Positions 8,842 through 20,205 of a DNA stretch of 64,000 nt are shown here, piece by piece. Position 1 is the first letter of the stretch. Every line of letters begins with the position of its first letter. This DNA is from Trissonchulus latispiculum (Eukaryota; Nematoda; Enoplea; Enoplida; Ironidae): positions 30,001 through 94,000 of the forward strand of contig JASAND010006862.1 in assembly GCA_030248195.1 (NCBI GenBank), written 5' to 3'. Position numbers and translations under genes: made by a program. The notes under the pieces were generated by a model, which worked only from the letters and a program-made list of their open reading frames with translations, was not told the DNA's origin and did no database searches.

Positions 8842-9671
8842 ATTTCGTGGTAATCTGCATTGAAATGTACCTATCATGCCATTGTTGCATATACTTATAG
8901 TTGAATTCCCCTAACTAGAAATCGATTCGGTTGAATCATATTTTGTATTTGACAGCTTCACAATTGATTATTTTTTCAAATAGACCTTAAAGGTCTCCTA
9001 AAATATTCTACCTTTCATAAACTAGGAACGACTTAAAGATTTGTAGTCTTGTTCTACATTTAATGGATATGCAGCTTTAACTACACAGCGAGTGTAGAGG
9101 GTTTCCGGAAACTTGGGATTTGTCTCAAACTATTTTCCAACTTCCGAGACTTTTTGTCTCGAAAGCTTTTCAACTTTCGAGAATTTTTGAAAATATTTTG
9201 CGACATTTTACGAATTGGTCTAGAACATTTTTGCACGCAAACATGCAAAATGAATACATGTTTCGAGACATTTTTCAAATATTTCTAGAGTTTTGAAATA
9301 TTTCAAGACATTTGGTTACAACTTTCGGGTCGTTTTTTGTCAACTTTCCGAAAACCCGCTGTAGAGTTAAAGTTGACATACCTATGTGACTAAATGTATT
9401 GGTAAACACACAATTGCTCACTTGTTTTGAATTATTTGTTGACAATAAATATTTGTATTGATTTAACCCCATGAATAATAAAGTTGATAAATCTTATTTT
9501 AAAATTAGATTAATTCTACTGAAGTTGAATGGGAAAAATAAATGTTAGCAAACGTATCGGACCATTTACTGATTTACTAAGTTGATATGCTAAACAATAA
9601 CATTTCTAAATTTCATATCATATGCTTTTAGCAGTTCATAAAGTTGTACAGATTTGTCACAATTGAATAGC
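8842..9671. other. Gene-free stretch of block A
   Basis: AT-rich. No credible coding frame is seen. The part from 9,090 to 9,330 is a low-complexity run of TTTCGAGA/TTTTGAAA-like words (imperfect TTTC-GAG repeats). Confidence 0.4.
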
Positions 9672-11681
9672 TTATTGTTTAGTTCCATAAGTAAAAAAGC
9701 TTAAACATACCATCAAGTTTAATTCGTAAGATGGTAATTGAAAACTCCCGGTAAAGTTATCGAGCTGTCGATTCGCATCCAGAAAACCAGAAATAACCAT
9801 ACAATTCTTCGTAAGCTTTTGATAAATAATATCAAACCAACTAGCGTTTTCCATATGAGCAATCATCGAATGTTTGAATGTATGACCATCAAAGCTAACA
9901 CCAACAGCTTCAGCTTTCTGACACAGAATTAATCCGATTTTATCAATTAAAGAATCCACCAGTTTCATCTCACATGTAAGATCATAGTAAAGATCGGCAA
10001 CCACTTTCATCTCATCAACTAAATATACTCTTTCCGTTGTGAAGCTTTCGTATCGGTTAACAGCAACACAAAAGGATTCCAAATCATCTACTTCGAAAGG
10101 TACAAATGTCTTATTGTCTTGAATACTTTTACAGATATTCATAAGATCAATGGCTGAGAATGAAAAATCATCAAATTGTGTGATAAGTGGCGGTACTTTC
10201 ATTTTCTTTAACATAGTGTTTATACTTATTGACTGTATAACTTTTATAGCTTTATTTCGCCTAGTCAATACAAATTTCTGAAAATATCGTCGTTTAAACC
10301 ATTTTTTTGATAACGATTTTGCAAAATCTTTTCTTTCCTGTTGAATTTGCTCCTGCCGAGACTTTACAGATTCGCTGTATTCCAGGTCTTGCTTTGAATT
10401 TACGCGAAAAGGAGTCAGAGTCAAATACGCTTGTGAATATGTCCATTCTGGATATTTCTTTGATTCAGCTTTTCTCCAAACCAGATCACCGATTAGTGAT
10501 GGAATTTCATTCTTTAGCTTACATTCTTGAGTTGGAAGAGCACTAATGTTCAAATGTCGATAAAGTTCTTGACGTACAGAAAATATGGTGATATTATCGA
10601 TGTTGAATCGAGGCAATAATAAGTTTCTTTGAATAATATTCATTGTATATGTCGCAGTCTAAAAGCATTTTTCGTCTAATTGCAATTAGACGGAGAATTT
10701 CAGTCTAATTGCAATTGGGCTAGTCTAATAGCATGAGACTGAGCGAAATGCTGTTAGACTGAAAATTTTCAGTCTAATTGCAATTAGACGTACTATTGTT
10801 CGTCTAATTGCAATTGGGCGAACAGATCCTCGTCTAATTGCATTTTGATGTAAAATGTTTTGGTATATGTATAAGAACAGCGCTTCACTGTAACTGTATA
10901 CGGAGAAGGGCACATAAAGTCGAAAAGATATTTTAAGTATAGCTTTAAAAACATATATAGTAGGAATACTTTTCGTTTAGATATTGAAAACTTAAAGAAG
11001 TTAGTGCACACATCTATATATAATTTACTTTTAATTTTAAGACATCCAAAAACTTTCAAACCTTGACCAATCGAACTTTAATTTGGATTGCAAGTATTAA
11101 GCACTGGGGAGGAAATAATTTTAACAAGAAAATTCATTTTATTGCATAAAAGGTTTTGGTTTTGTGGGGGTTCGCAGTTATTTGTGAATTACTGTTACCG
11201 TTTTGAAGGAATGTTATATACTGTTTACTGTTACTTTTTTATTTTAACCCATTTTTACTTTGAGGGTTTCAATGCAATAATAAAAATGTGTTTAAAATGT
11301 GTTAAAAATGCTCTGTTCGCCCAATTGCAATTAGACGAACAATAGTACGTCTAATTGCAATTAGACTGAAAATTTTCAGTCTAACAGCATTTTGCTCAGT
11401 CTCATGCTATTAGACTAGCCCAATTGCAATTAGACTGAAATTCTCCGTCTAATTGCAATTAGACGGAAAATGCTTTTAGACTGCGACATATACATCCATA
11501 CAAGTAAAAAACAATTCCTTCGTAGAACAGCTCCAAGCTTGCACACCATTTCTAAGGTTGGGGCTATGAATATATCTTGAAAGGCTATCTCTATGCATTT
11601 GGCTAACATGACTTTGTGATGGTAGCTGATTACGGTTTGCTCAAAAAATAAGTCGATTGTATGTAACATTCGTAAAAGCAT
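9672..11681 (-). pseudogene. Unknown block-A gene split by a palindromic transposon
   Basis: Two open segments in the same frame on the minus strand: 11,681-11,496 (62 codons from an ATG) and 10,643-9,672 (323 codons). The 852 bp between them (exactly 284 codons' worth) are a palindromic transposon (10,644-11,495), so the likely reading is one ancestral gene of about 385 codons interrupted by the insertion. The C-terminal part has a basic region (K-K-W-F-K-R-R-Y-F-Q-K-F-V-L-T-R-R) near residue 110 of that segment, then a mixed alpha/beta region. No family is recognised. Alternatively the downstream segment is a separate gene starting at the ATG at 10,643, right at the transposon edge. Frame consistency favours the split-gene reading. 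Confidence 0.5.
10644..11495. mobile_element. Palindromic (foldback) DNA transposon
   Basis: Near-perfect inverted arms of about 182 bp (10,644-10,825 and 11,313-11,494) enclose about 490 bp without a gene. The arms are built from repeated half-palindromes of the type GTCTAATTGCAATTAGAC and can themselves form hairpins. Outer ends are TGTATATGTCGCAG…CTGCGACATATACA. Flanks (TTCAT / TCCAT) resemble a mutated 5-bp target duplication. Non-autonomous; superfamily not assigned. Confidence 0.8.
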
Positions 11682-11685
11682 CCTT

Positions 11686-11820
11686 TCATTTAGACCATAA
11701 ACAAGGGTAATTATTTTTTATATATGATTTTGGATTTCCACTGGTAATGTCTCCTCTGAAACGTTTTCTGTTTCTACGAGTCCCTGTTGGACCCTTCCTT
11801 GTCTTCACCTTCGCTTTCAT
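11686..11820 (-). CDS. Small very basic protein (44 aa)
   Basis: An ATG-initiated 44-codon frame ending 4 nt before the next minus-strand ATG (11,681). About a third of the residues are Lys/Arg, concentrated in the N-terminal half (MKAKVKTRKG, then a TRRNRKRFRG run). This composition resembles small DNA-condensing core peptides or an RNA/DNA-binding peptide; no homolog is claimed. Its placement directly upstream of the split gene, on the same strand, suggests co-transcription. It could be a chance frame. Confidence 0.4.
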   Translation of the reverse strand: MKAKVKTRKGPTGTRRNRKRFRGDITSGNPKSYIKNNYPCLWSK

Positions 11821-12139
11821 TAGCACAGATTAAATGAAATCTATAACAAATTAAGCAGTCAATCCAATTGAGTTTTTATTTTCACAGCCACGAATTCTTC
11901 TGGAAAATTTGAAAGAAAATTTGAAGATCTGTTGAAATGTAAACTATTTGGCAACATTTTTTCAATCAGAACGAAAATGTTAGTTTGTTTAATGTAATGA
12001 GTCTGTTGAAAATATTGCAAAAGCTTTCTATTCGTTTCCACATGCAAAGTCGAAGTTTCTGCAACTGCGACTTTAATTACTTTATTTTTAATTTTTTGAT
12101 TAATGAGTGCGCAAAAAATACTTAAAATTTTTCCGAAAG
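11821..12139. other. Intergenic stretch
   Basis: No coding frame supported. This separates the minus-strand group from the divergent 12,222 gene. Confidence 0.3.
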
Positions 12140-12147
12140 TATATAAA
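12140..12147 (+). promoter_or_regulatory. TATA box for the 12,222 gene
   Basis: TATATAAA, 75-82 nt upstream of the ATG at 12,222. Confidence 0.45.
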
Positions 12148-12221
12148 CTGTTAAGAATCTCTTCCTTTATCAGTTCTGTATTGCTTACTTTTGTTAAAGA
12201 TAGACTTCATTTCTTAACAAA

Positions 12222-13010
12222 ATGGACCAACTAGGATTTTTCGGAGATTTGCTGGAAGGAATTCCTACTTCCACTAACTTAAATTTAAACTTGCGGAGTG
12301 TGCCTACACCCACCCAAGATGAGCGAACATTGGATTTTCCTCCCACATATGCCACTGTGCAAACTCCTAATACTTCCGATCAGCCATTGAAGAAAAAGAA
12401 AAAATCCAACACTGAGTCCCTGAAAGCCAATACCACTGACAACAGGTCCGCTCAAGAAGAAAAACCGTATCCAAACCTTTATTTTGTGGAAAAACTGGAA
12501 ACGCTCCCCAACTACGATTTGTTCCCAATGATCTTGATCTCAACTTTCAAAGCGAATGTGCACTCTAATGGAGTTAAATTAGATCATAAAGAAATACAGT
12601 TGGATAGTAACATTTTGCTTAACGAGGTACAAATTCCAGAACTCACTATCACGATGCCTAAGATATTTGTTGCAATGGAAACCAGTCAAAAACTGAATTT
12701 CTTTTCTGTTGAAACATGTGGGTTGACCCCAAAAGCAAAATATGATGGTCCCCTAGATGTGAAATTTGACAGGAAATTTCACTATTCCGATGTCCATGGA
12801 AAGGAGTCACCCTCGAAGGATTCCATGTTCATAAAATTCAGATTTTATCACGGTATAGTGTTTGGAGGTGAAAGGAATGAGACTTTCGTTTACCTTTCCA
12901 AATATACGGTTTCTGTAGATAACAGGTGGGAAAAGTACCGTGGAACCTTTGAGTTTCCATCCATGCAAGTTAAGTCTGGTGTGGACTGTGGTGTTGGTTG
13001 GATGAATTAG
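12222..13010 (+). CDS. Unknown protein with nuclear-localisation-like lysine tract
   Basis: 262 residues. The N-terminal ~85 residues look disordered (many Ser/Thr/Pro/Asn) and contain a KKKKKS tract at about 65 that resembles a nuclear localisation signal. Residues ~90-262 look like a beta-rich globular domain with two regions, one around LPNYDLFPMILISTFKANV and one around FIKFRFYHGIVFGG…YLSKYTVSV. The layout (disordered activating region, nuclear signal, beta-rich domain) would suit a transcription regulator, but no family is recognised. Preceded by a TATA box and followed by AATAAA near 13,079. This is the last gene of block A. Confidence 0.55.
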   Translation: MDQLGFFGDLLEGIPTSTNLNLNLRSVPTPTQDERTLDFPPTYATVQTPNTSDQPLKKKKKSNTESLKANTTDNRSAQEEKPYPNLYFVEKLETLPNYDLFPMILISTFKANVHSNGVKLDHKEIQLDSNILLNEVQIPELTITMPKIFVAMETSQKLNFFSVETCGLTPKAKYDGPLDVKFDRKFHYSDVHGKESPSKDSMFIKFRFYHGIVFGGERNETFVYLSKYTVSVDNRWEKYRGTFEFPSMQVKSGVDCGVGWMN

Positions 13011-13469
13011 TTTTGATATGAACTGAACTCTACCCATTTAAGACTGTTACCAATATTCGTTGTTTTGGTTTGTTTTGAAATAAAAATTTTGTGAGAAAAT
13101 CATTTTTCCTACCTACAGGTTGCAGTAATAACGAAGAAATGCAGTATTCGCGAAAATTAATTAAAACTTAGGATAATAGATTACATTTAATTCTTAGGGT
13201 AGGCTTGCATTCTATTTGAGAATGCATTGTGTTTAAATAAGCATTCCGAAGTAGGTTACCCCATTAATGAACACAGTAGGAATGCATGGTATTTATGGAA
13301 TGCAATCGATAACTACATTCCTCAAGTGGTCGTGGAGTTGAGAAATGTAGTTATCATTAAGGAATTTCAGGAATGTGTTGCGATGGTTCAGAGAATTTCG
13401 GAATGCAGTGGAACTGCATTCCATATGTTAGGAATGTAGTAGGGTTGTATTCCTCAGGGGCTGTATTCG
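13011..13469. other. Right flank of block A, no gene seen
   Basis: A poly(A)-signal-like AATAAA lies near 13,079. No terminal inverted repeat or AGTAGTATAG terminus is found here, so the right boundary of block A is not defined. From about 13,210 the sequence is rich in degenerate GGAATGCAT words. Confidence 0.35.
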
Positions 13470-13580
13470 AGGAATGTATGGCATTTTGAGAAATGTCTGG
13501 CATTTGAGGAATTTATGGCATTTTATGAAATGTATGGCATTTGAGGAATTTATGGCATTTGAGGAATGAAGTATAGCTGC
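13470..13580. repeat. Degenerate ~20-bp tandem repeat
   Basis: Five to six copies of a unit like TTTGAGGAATTTATGGCATT in tandem. Confidence 0.6.
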
Positions 13581-13974
13581 ATTCCTCAAGTGGCCTAGAC
13601 CCGGCTTATGTCTACTACTTACGTTAGAGAAAGCCTTATGATTAGAAAGCATAGCATCAGTGTCAATTACATACCGAAGACCAGGAAAGTTGCACATTTA
13701 TAGCTACAATCTTGAACTGTGTGACCTCCAAACTCGATATTTCAGTATCTTGCTTGATTTTAAAATTAGAATCACTAAATTTGATGATATAGTGCAATTT
13801 CAGCAGACCTCAGGTTCCAAGTTGGCATTAATCATTATAATCATTACAACCGTAACAACAAACTGTTGTTTCTCAGCTTTTCCAGGCTGTATTGTGAAAC
13901 TTGTTTATTGAAACCTTAAATGCAGTGACTGAACGAAGACTAAACATGTAGCAACAACAAAGCCGACATCTTAC

Positions 13975-16401
13975 CCTGAACTGGACCACAGGGATCGAAG
14001 AATGATATCTGGCAAATGAAGCGGGTATAGATCTCGTAGAGACAGTATGTATCGAATGCCACCCTGTTCTGGCCATGTATAGTAGCACAGTTCTCTATGC
14101 ACCACAGATTATTGGGTTCGCCCGGAGACCACTGGAGTCCTTTTGGACCACAGGTTGGATCATCAAACAAGGTCCATACTCCTAAACATGCCTGATGTTG
14201 AGGGCAGAGTACGTAGTAAATGTGGACAAAAAGTGTCGAGGAATACAGGCCGAAGCCGACATTGTTTCAACGTTTTAACCTTGTACTGTCTTCCGACTAT
14301 TGATGTTTGCGCTTGCCAGCAAATTGTTCTGAATAACACAAGTTACAACAAAGTTACCTTCCTCATTTCGGTCAGTCGCTTGAAGCCAGAAATAATCCCA
14401 TTCCGGCAGGTTGTATCTGAAATGTTATTTACCGAATAGTTTAAAGATAAGTGTACGCTGTTTTAATGGTACTCACACAGGTATCAGTCGTTTCGGGACT
14501 AATCAGATTTATCATAAGCGCCTAGTAACGGTTCTGTGAAATTATGTTCAGAATAGTTGCCTGTTTCACCGTTGCAAGTAAAAATTGTTTGCAGATATTC
14601 AGAGAACTTGAACAATTTGAATATTTGGTACATAATAAAACGATGTTGCAAATTCCAGGCTTTAACTACATGGTGGTGCACAAAAAAGATCGAAGATTAT
14701 CCCATCATGGTAACCGTTTCGCTCAGTGTACCCTTGAAATCAGGACCTGGGAGAGAGAGTGGACAGGTTGAGCTTTTCACTCAGGATTCGAAGGGAAAAA
14801 TTTAGACCACAGGTTTGGACCAGCATCCTTTCGATATTGAGGCAGACCTGCCAACCACTACACTATAGACCCATCAACTGAATTTCCATATCAGGCCATC
14901 AATCTTCTTCATGCCCGCTTCACTTACACTTAAGGGGAGGAGTCCATTTTTTGGTCATTTTTCGATCTCTGATCTCGCTGATTTTTATATTTTTTATTGT
15001 CCAAACGGCATATTTTGTCAATGTTTTAAAATTGAAGTCGTAATAATTTCCCCCCAAAGCTGAGATATCATGTGTTAAACATAGGAAATTGGAAATGCTG
15101 TCACTTTTTCGCGTGCGCCAGAGAAATCTCACTAATGGCAGATCTGTCCAAGCTTTATACCATACTATTTCAAGATCATTATAGTTTTTAATGAATTTTT
15201 GAATTATTAAAATTTGAGTTAGTACCAAATTTTAATACTTTAAAAATTCATTAAAAAATTTTAAAGACCTTGAAAAGACCTAATTTGAAATTCTGTTTAC
15301 TACAAATCACAGTCCGGAAACATGGAAATAGTATGATATAAAGCTTATACGGATCCCTTCTGGCATTCGTGAGATTTCTCTGGCTCACTCAAAAATAGTG
15401 GAAACTTTTCTAATTTCCTATATTTAACACATGAAATCTCAACTTTGAGCTAACGTTACTTAATAATCGTAAGATTTACGACTTCAATTTTAAAAACTCA
15501 TTAAAATATACCATTAGGACCATGAAATATGTACGAAATCAACGAGTCAGAGAAAGTCGAAAAAATGAACAAAAAGCAGACCCCCCCCCCTTTAAGCATC
15601 TAAATTCTGTTCAAAAAATTGCTATTTATATTTGGAATAATAATAAGTTTGAGACAGTCAGCTGCAGGTATAAAAGTGGCTGCTTTCTGATTATAGACGG
15701 TGGCTCGAATCATAGATTAGGGCGCTCAAACCAAGGTTGTGTTGTGCAAACCAAACGATCAATCCAAAAGTTTTCTTGAGATTCGTGCTCTGCATGCAAC
15801 CCAGACTTAGAAAACTTAAAATACATTTCCGTTTTTCTGGCTCCATAGCAACGAATAAAAACTACCAAATTTAGCGAAATTGAAAAATGTAATAAATCGA
15901 AAACTTGAAAAATTGGAACCAAGCGGACGAATAAATTGCCATAATAAATGTTTTAAATTATCTAAGTTCTAGTGTAATCTGGAAGCAACTCAATTTCAGA
16001 AAATCAACAAACCAATTACGATACGAAGAGGACCGCGCTCAAAATAATAGTAATTGTAATATCGGCAATTTTGCCGAAAGAACTATTGTCAAGTATGTCA
16101 ACTTTATAATGCACAAATTATGCGTGAAAAGGCAATGGTTCAATATCTTCTCATATCTTTATATTATATCCTAATGGGACACAGAAGCATTGTGTAGAAT
16201 AAAATATTGCTCACTGAAATCAATCTATCAATACCTACAAATAGTCTGTGAACGCAGTGAAATGGTTATCGTCTTCGAAGAGAACTAAGGTGGCATCAGG
16301 ATGCTCCTGTTTGCATGCCTCTATGCTGTTGAAGTAGGAGTCGGTATAGTTGAAGATTTTAACGCAACTGTTGCCAACAGGATCCCATCCAGACGGGCAT
16401 G
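13975..16401 (-). CDS. C-type lectin domain protein, three exons (partial gene)
   Basis: Three minus-strand exons with consistent splice phases encode one C-type lectin-like domain: 16,401-16,239 (acceptor TTTTCCAG, donor GTAGGT), 14,416-14,358 (acceptor CATTTCAG, donor GTAACT) and 14,181-13,975 (acceptor GTTTAG, donor GTAAGA). Exon 1 gives CPSGWDPVGNSC…EAC, exon 2 gives YFWLQATDRNEE, exon 3 gives the WSPGEPNN motif, WCIENC, TYC and FICQ. The E-P-N motif usually goes with Ca2+-dependent mannose-type sugar binding, but the downstream WND-type motif is not clear, so sugar specificity is open. The signal-peptide exon should lie above 16,401; a short last exon may begin near 13,909 (acceptor TTTAAG, AATAAA nearby). 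The first intron carries a TTAA-bounded transposon (14,930-15,595). This looks like an ordinary host gene, probably secreted. Confidence 0.82.
14930..15595. mobile_element. TTAA-bounded palindromic transposon in a lectin intron
   Basis: Flanked by TTAA at 14,930-14,933 and 15,592-15,595. Long imperfect inverted repeats (GGGGAGGAGTCC-like left; C-rich right end) run inward through TTTTTCGA-rich sequence to a central unpaired part. No transposase. Lies between the first two lectin exons. Confidence 0.7.
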
Positions 16402-16692
16402 CTGGAAAAAGAACGTCAAATCTGAGATAATTTAACTTTATCTTAAATTTTTATTTACGAAAATTTATGTTTAAGCATTACTAAATGGTTTCAGAATAGC
16501 TTATGCCATAACACAATGAACAACATCGAATATTATGTAACCACGGTTAGGGTTGTGCCGTTACCTGATTTGTCCGGGTACACGTCATCGACCGTGACCG
16601 TGGCAGGGGCTCGATGCCCCATACAAGGCCCGGCGCTCAGTTCAATTCTCAAGGTTTGACTAAGACGTGTCAATTTCTGTAACTTTCAGTCA

Positions 16693-17683
16693 TTAAGGTG
16701 GTGATTCCCTTTGGTCACATAAAGTTTGCACCATTATTACTCATTCATTACTTGGAGTTAGGAAGCCATTTTTACATCAAAATGTAGCTTGACATTTTCG
16801 CTTTTTAATGCGTGCCATGAAACTAATGTTGCTTTTCTAAAATATTTTTAACACATTTTAGAAGAAGTATAATTTTCCAGAATTTTTGCAGACTCAAGTA
16901 TATTTTTTCGCGAGACATCGGTTATATCATTCGATGCCTCTATAAAATAGCTGGGGACAATTTTTTATTTATTGTGAAATCGCTCTTCGTTATAGAGAAA
17001 TAAGCTGAAATGTGTGCGTAGCCTGTATTTTGCCTACTTTTTCCAAATTTGTCTAGCGATTACTTTAGCTAGAAAGCAATCGGGGCAACTAAAAATCGTC
17101 CCTGGGTATATTTGTGCAGAACACATTTATTCAGTAGCAGCCCTCCAACTTCCAACTTGGTGAATGTTCCACAATCTTTGGAAAAAAATTGGTCGTGTTT
17201 TTGCAAAAACTACATTTTTTACGATAGCAGCCTACAGGATAGCAGTTGGAAGACGATTATGAGTCGGATAATTTGTCCCTGTGAGACCTTCAGATCGACG
17301 CCCTTAGTTTGATTTTACGGCTTGCGTAGTTCAAGAAATGTTGGATTATTTGATTTGCCATTTGATTTCTGCAAAAATGACAAGTTTTCGACGCCAAAAC
17401 AAGAAAATCAGCTATATCTCACGGTAGAGAAAAGCTAAAAACTTGCTTTAAAAAGCAAAAATGCTGAATGGGATCTTTCGAATGAATATAGTCATAACTG
17501 TATAGCAACTGCCAAACGTTCAGAAATTGGGAAAAACCACTCTGACCGGAAATCTAGAATTTTTGAATCGGGATTGCGCGGAGGGTGTTACAACACTAAA
17601 AGAACTTATTTCGGAAAGATTCATCAAATTTCATCTTGATTTACGCCACTAAACAACAATGTGCCCAAAAGGAACCACCTTAA
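16693..17683. mobile_element. TTAA-bounded non-autonomous transposon, family 1 copy 1
   Basis: Bounded by TTAA (16,693-16,696 and 17,680-17,683) with terminal inverted repeats GGTGGTGATTCCCTTTGG and CCAAAAGGAACCACC. Nearly the same ~0.99-kb sequence occurs in reverse orientation at 59,980-60,968, and a left-truncated relative ends at 25,450. No transposase frame. The TTAA target resembles piggyBac-type insertion, but the termini lack the usual CCY start, so the superfamily is left open. Confidence 0.78.
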
Positions 17684-19850
17684 AACTGTTTTAGCTTAGT
17701 TAAAAACCCATCACTTAATGACAGAGTCCGCAAATATACTAATGCTTAATGATTATTATTCTCTTAATTTCTGCTTCAACCTGCATCGGCCGGCCAAGCC
17801 TTTGGGCGTTGGCCGAAAAAATTCAAGCCAATTGGCTTGACTGGTCATTGGCCGTTGGCCGGCAACGGCCAACGACTAGCCGCCATGGCCGGCCAATAAC
17901 CGTTAACTGTGCAAGCAACGTTTAATTAAATTTAGTGCTTATATTTGTCTAGTGGCCAACGCTTCATCCATCAATTGCAGTCTGCCAGCAAAATTAAATA
18001 AAAGATTATCTTAAATTTGAGCTAAACGTTTGGCAAAAACTGTTTGAAATGGAATTTAATAAAGTTAGCTCCTCATTAAGACCGGTAGGCTCACTGAAAT
18101 TAGTAAATGGCCGAATCAAGTTGGAGGCTATATTCTCCACAAACGTATTACCAATTCTAACGTTTTTAAGTCTTGGTTTGGGCTCTAAAGGAAGCCTTGT
18201 TTCGATCCAAATTTCAATGGTTCATGTCGGCAGATGGTCCTTTTTCTGGACCCATTCCACATCCAGCCTTTACTAGTAAATTCACACTATTCTCACGTTT
18301 GTTTTCGGATCCCACAGACCCATTGCCAATTACGTCATCACCACGTCTTTGACTGCTTCGAATGAGCTAACTGCAACAATATACCACAAAAATACCGAAT
18401 GCAAAACATAATTCATTCAAAGCCATAACAAGCAATTTCTGTACCTTGTCTTTTTCGTCTTCTCCGTTTTCTACTCTCACTACCGCTTTGGGTTGTTGTT
18501 GTTCCGTTAACACTGAAGGCTGATTCCAAGTTTGACTTCATGGACTCCTGTAGCTTTTCATAAGCTACATTCTAAAAATAGATTTTAAAATGATGTAGAT
18601 TCTTATCGGGAGTGCCCAATAAGAAAATGTTCCGTAACCTAGCAAATTATTCGAATGAATTCAATAGTGCAGCTTTACTGGTTACAAATTTTGAGGGTAG
18701 AAATTTGCGTCTTTGGCCCAGCAAGCGAGTCCAATAAATCTTAAATAATGCTTTGTAGTTTATCTCCGTCAGCAGATGCTATCGGGAACTTCTAAAATTG
18801 CTGCAGTTTAGGCATTTCGACAACGAACTGTTTAGACACAGTAAAGGAAGAAATCTAAAGAATGAAATTTTTCCTACCGACGACTTCACGAATTCGAATC
18901 TTTGTCGGTCTCAGGACAACGGTTCGCTTCCTAAGGACTCTTTTTAATATTACTAACATCAAGAGTTCATAGTAGGAAGAGTAGAGTACTCAGCGCTTCC
19001 TAATGTATTAAGCTTGCAAGATGTTCGAAACCTTTAGGCCGGTTTACGGGCTCAGACGTATATCACGTTTCGGCTGTCGCGACAGTGTTCACGGGTTTAA
19101 TGCTTGTAGTGACAAAACTGTCTTGCGACATATTTCCGCTTGTCATAAAGAGTTTCAAAGTTTTAAATTTTGTCGGGTGTCGCGTATCTACAGCCGATGA
19201 CATATGGATTACTCCTGATTGAAGGGCTTCGCTGAAATATCCATCCTATCGCTGCGATAAGCGACATGCGACACGTGACACACGACAAGCGACAGCCTAT
19301 GATTATGCTTTAAAGTCTAAATATCAGGGCTTCTCATCGTGCAAACATGCTATGTTGACATTGTGAAATTATTTTTTTCAAGAAATAAATACTATAAGGT
19401 GAGCTAGGAATGAAGTACTGCATTAATTTGTATATCACAATGTTGTTGCGGAGCACTGGATCAGTTTAACGATAGGAAAATTTAGCTAGATTCAGGAGAG
19501 GTCTAGGTAATAAAACTGCCCTTCCCGAAAATGCAACTGATTTCATCAATTCGTCAAAATACCTTACGTTGTTTGATTGTATGATATGTATAGATAGAGC
19601 TAGCTCTTAGCACATACTGATACTGATATACTGGTATAAAAATTATTGCTGCACGGCTTTTCTAGATAGTTATAATATTTATTTACAGAAAACACCTAGC
19701 TTCAATAACTGTCAGCGTAGCATGTTCACACTCTGAGAATATTCACCCCGAGCTTTTGACCTTAATGTCCCCATCATATTGTAAGCTCAATAGATTAGGA
19801 AGCGCTGAGTGTCACATTTTTCTATTTATAAACTCCTGCTAACACCAAGG
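17684..19850. other. Host intergenic/intronic DNA
   Basis: No gene recognised. 17,785-17,895 is a cluster of GGCC/TTGGCCG words forming nested palindromes. 19,040-19,300 holds many GCGAC/GTCGC words that form imperfect inverted repeats. Confidence 0.4.
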
Positions 19851-20199
19851 TTAAACCAAGAGTACATAATACAAGAGTATGACAAGCGTCATACGCTATG
19901 TATTATAGGCCTGCTACATCATCTGCACGCTATCGGCTGACCCCCCCCCCCATAAATCAGACCCCCCTTGACCCCGCCCCTATACATATACGGCGTCCAA
20001 ACGGGGGATCGGGGTCTATGTTAGTATATTTACATGTTAAGCTTGACAAGGGATCCCCCGTTTGGACTGTATAGGGGCGGGATGAGGGGGTCTGATTTAT
20101 GGGGGGGGTCACCCGATAGCGCGCATCGGATGTAGCGAGCTCATAATACATAGCGTATGAAGCGTGTCATACTCTTATGTATTATGTACTCTTGGTTAA
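19851..20199. mobile_element. TTAA-bounded hairpin transposon (349 bp)
   Basis: TTAA at both ends (19,851-19,854, 20,196-20,199). Arms ACCAAGAGTACATAATAC… and the complementary right arm extend, with mismatches, to a small loop near 20,020, including matching C-rich and G-rich runs (19,940-19,950 and 20,101-20,108). Its right edge lies 5 bp from the inferred 5' splice site of a DEG/ENaC exon. Confidence 0.75.
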
Positions 20200-20205
20200 A
20201 CGTAC

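Noticed and set aside
10725..11345. Frames on both strands inside the palindromic transposon
   Set aside because: Mirror-image frames produced by the inverted arms (both end in the same short peptide); no transposase motifs.
13011..13470. A Polinton-type terminus closing block A
   Set aside because: No AGTAGTATAG-like end, inverted repeat or duplication was found, so no boundary is claimed.
14920..15228. 102-aa minus-strand frame
   Set aside because: Lies in the arm of a TTAA-bounded palindrome; no family resemblance.
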